From Actinomycetes bacterium (GTDB taxonomy: Bacteria > Actinomycetota > CADDZG01 > JAHWKV01), in assembly GCA_029263035.1 (NCBI GenBank), contig JAJCYF010000043.1:1-6531 (forward strand): a stretch of DNA of 6,531 nucleotides, written 5' to 3'. Numbering within the stretch: position 1 is the stretch's first letter; every line of letters begins with the position of its first letter. The notes under the pieces are model-generated. The model was not told the DNA's origin, made no database searches, and saw only the letters and a list, made by a program, of their open reading frames with translations. This document shows, one piece after another, positions 5,787 to 6,531 of the stretch. The translations under genes and the position numbers were made by a program.

Positions 5787-5791
5787 AGGAG
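5787..5791 (+). promoter_or_regulatory. Shine-Dalgarno of the membrane protein gene
   Basis: AGGAG lies seven bases before ATG 5799. This ideal placement fixes the start and shows that at least some genes here use leadered translation, in contrast to the fumarase and phosphomutase starts. Confidence 0.8.
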
Positions 5792-5798
5792 CCCAAAA

Positions 5799-6531
5799 AT
5801 GGTCGCACCTGCGGTTACTCGCAAACAAAACCTCGGCCTGCTCGCCATCAACCTCACCTTCAAACAGCTCACCGAGCAGCCCGGCACAACCTTCGGGGCG
5901 GCGGCGATCCTGTGTCTCCCACTCGCCTTCATCGGAGTGATCGCAGCCCTGCTTCCGGGGGTCGGATCCTTCTTTATCCAGCTCGTCTTCGGCGGGATCA
6001 TCGGCGTTTGGGTGGCTTACGCCGCAACCCTTGCGGCCGGCCTTTATTCGGAGGGCGAAGACCCGGGGGCCGGCGGACTGTTGCGCCGGAGTCTGTCGGT
6101 GGGCCTGGTGCGCTTCGGCTTCACGTCGCTGTTGTTCAACTTCGTCCTCGGCCTGGTTGCCCTGGCGGCGCTCATTCCATTCTTCATGTCACTCGCCACG
6201 GTCGACTTCAACGCGCTGCTGCGGCTGAGGCCGGCGGAGGGCGACATCCTCCGTGTCCTCCTGGGTTTCCTTCTGAGCGTTCCCCTGCTGCTTCTGGCGC
6301 TGCTCTTCACCTACCTGCGGCTGGGCCTTTCCCAGACCGCAAGCGCGCTGGACGGCACCGGACCCGGGGCAAGCCTCGGGCGCAGCTGGCGGGTCACCCG
6401 GGGCCGCATGTGGGAGTTTTTCGTTCTATCGCTTCTCGGCATGCTCATAACCGGAGCGGTCTCATTCTTCGTTTCGGGACCGGCGGCGATGGTGGGCATG
6501 AGGCCGGCCGCGCCCTCCGGCCCTGAGTCGT
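5799..6531 (+). CDS. Multipass membrane protein, GPDPase-membrane-domain-like, 3' end cut by window edge
   Basis: The frame is open from ATG 5799 to the right edge (244 full codons), so the C-terminus is missing. The start is fixed by AGGAG seven bases upstream. A short polar N-terminus (TRKQNLGLLAINLTFKQLTE, 7-26) precedes about five hydrophobic segments: roughly 32-54, 57-82, 107-131, 150-172 and 205-228. Between segments 4 and 5 lies an amphipathic stretch, TASALDGTGPGASLGRSWRV (180-199), then TRGRMWEFF. An acidic/glycine residue pair followed by a RSW-x-x-TRGR-x-W element is typical of a loosely defined group annotated as glycerophosphodiester-phosphodiesterase membrane domain or DUF7847-like proteins. 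No catalytic domain is seen in the visible part, and the group has no well-established function. It is divergent from the response regulator and shares a 112-bp spacer with it. That it is a real integral membrane protein is near certain; the family name is tentative. Confidence 0.8.
   Translation, partial: MVAPAVTRKQNLGLLAINLTFKQLTEQPGTTFGAAAILCLPLAFIGVIAALLPGVGSFFIQLVFGGIIGVWVAYAATLAAGLYSEGEDPGAGGLLRRSLSVGLVRFGFTSLLFNFVLGLVALAALIPFFMSLATVDFNALLRLRPAEGDILRVLLGFLLSVPLLLLALLFTYLRLGLSQTASALDGTGPGASLGRSWRVTRGRMWEFFVLSLLGMLITGAVSFFVSGPAAMVGMRPAAPSGPES

Noticed and set aside
5744..6001. Minus-strand open frame of 85 codons
   Set aside because: It overlaps the start of the membrane protein gene and the divergent spacer, has no family resemblance and no ribosome binding site.
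5912..6526. Plus-strand open frame of 204 codons
   Set aside because: It is out of frame with the membrane protein, which has the Shine-Dalgarno and a coherent series of hydrophobic segments. The shadow product is Arg/Gly/Pro-rich low complexity.

Overview
This GC-rich window looks like chromosomal DNA from an actinobacterium, probably one outside the well-studied genera. Three things point there. The first is an overlapping trio of a histidine-phosphatase-fold phosphomutase, a DUF3090 protein and an SCO1664-type kinase-like protein, a unit known mainly from Actinobacteria and also from some Chloroflexi. The second is a class II fumarase whose motifs follow the actinobacterial FumC pattern. 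The third is heavy GTG/TTG start usage, with -10-like elements placed almost directly on start codons, which suggests leaderless mRNAs. I see no mobile element, CRISPR array, tRNA or rRNA.

Left arm (1-2614, all minus strand). Transcription runs leftward from about 2614 through the phosphomutase-like gene (2614-1943), the DUF3090 gene (1946-1395, 4-base overlap) and the kinase-like gene (1420-701, 26-base overlap). After a 43-base gap comes a TTG-started, signal-peptide-bearing bactofilin-like beta-repeat protein (657 to beyond base 1). The trio probably works on one unidentified phosphorylated substrate. The bactofilin-like gene may be a fourth operon member.

Centre (2615-5269). A compact 52-bp divergent region separates the phosphomutase gene from a rightward pair: class II fumarase (2667-4094), then a two-domain FIST sensor protein (4091-5269). 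The pair shares a GTGA stop/start overlap, so the TCA-cycle enzyme and the predicted small-ligand sensor are very likely co-translated.

Right arm (5270-6531). A short imperfect tandem repeat (5257-5313) lies where the FIST gene meets a convergent single-domain response regulator (5686-5306), and both stop codons fall inside repeat units. A 112-bp divergent spacer then leads to a multipass membrane protein (5799 to beyond the right edge) with a strong Shine-Dalgarno sequence. It resembles the loosely defined glycerophosphodiester-phosphodiesterase membrane-domain group.

No clearly new system is visible. The most interesting leads are the uncharacterised kinase/phosphomutase trio with a secreted bactofilin-like neighbour, the fumarase-FIST coupling, and the repeat at the convergent gene junction.
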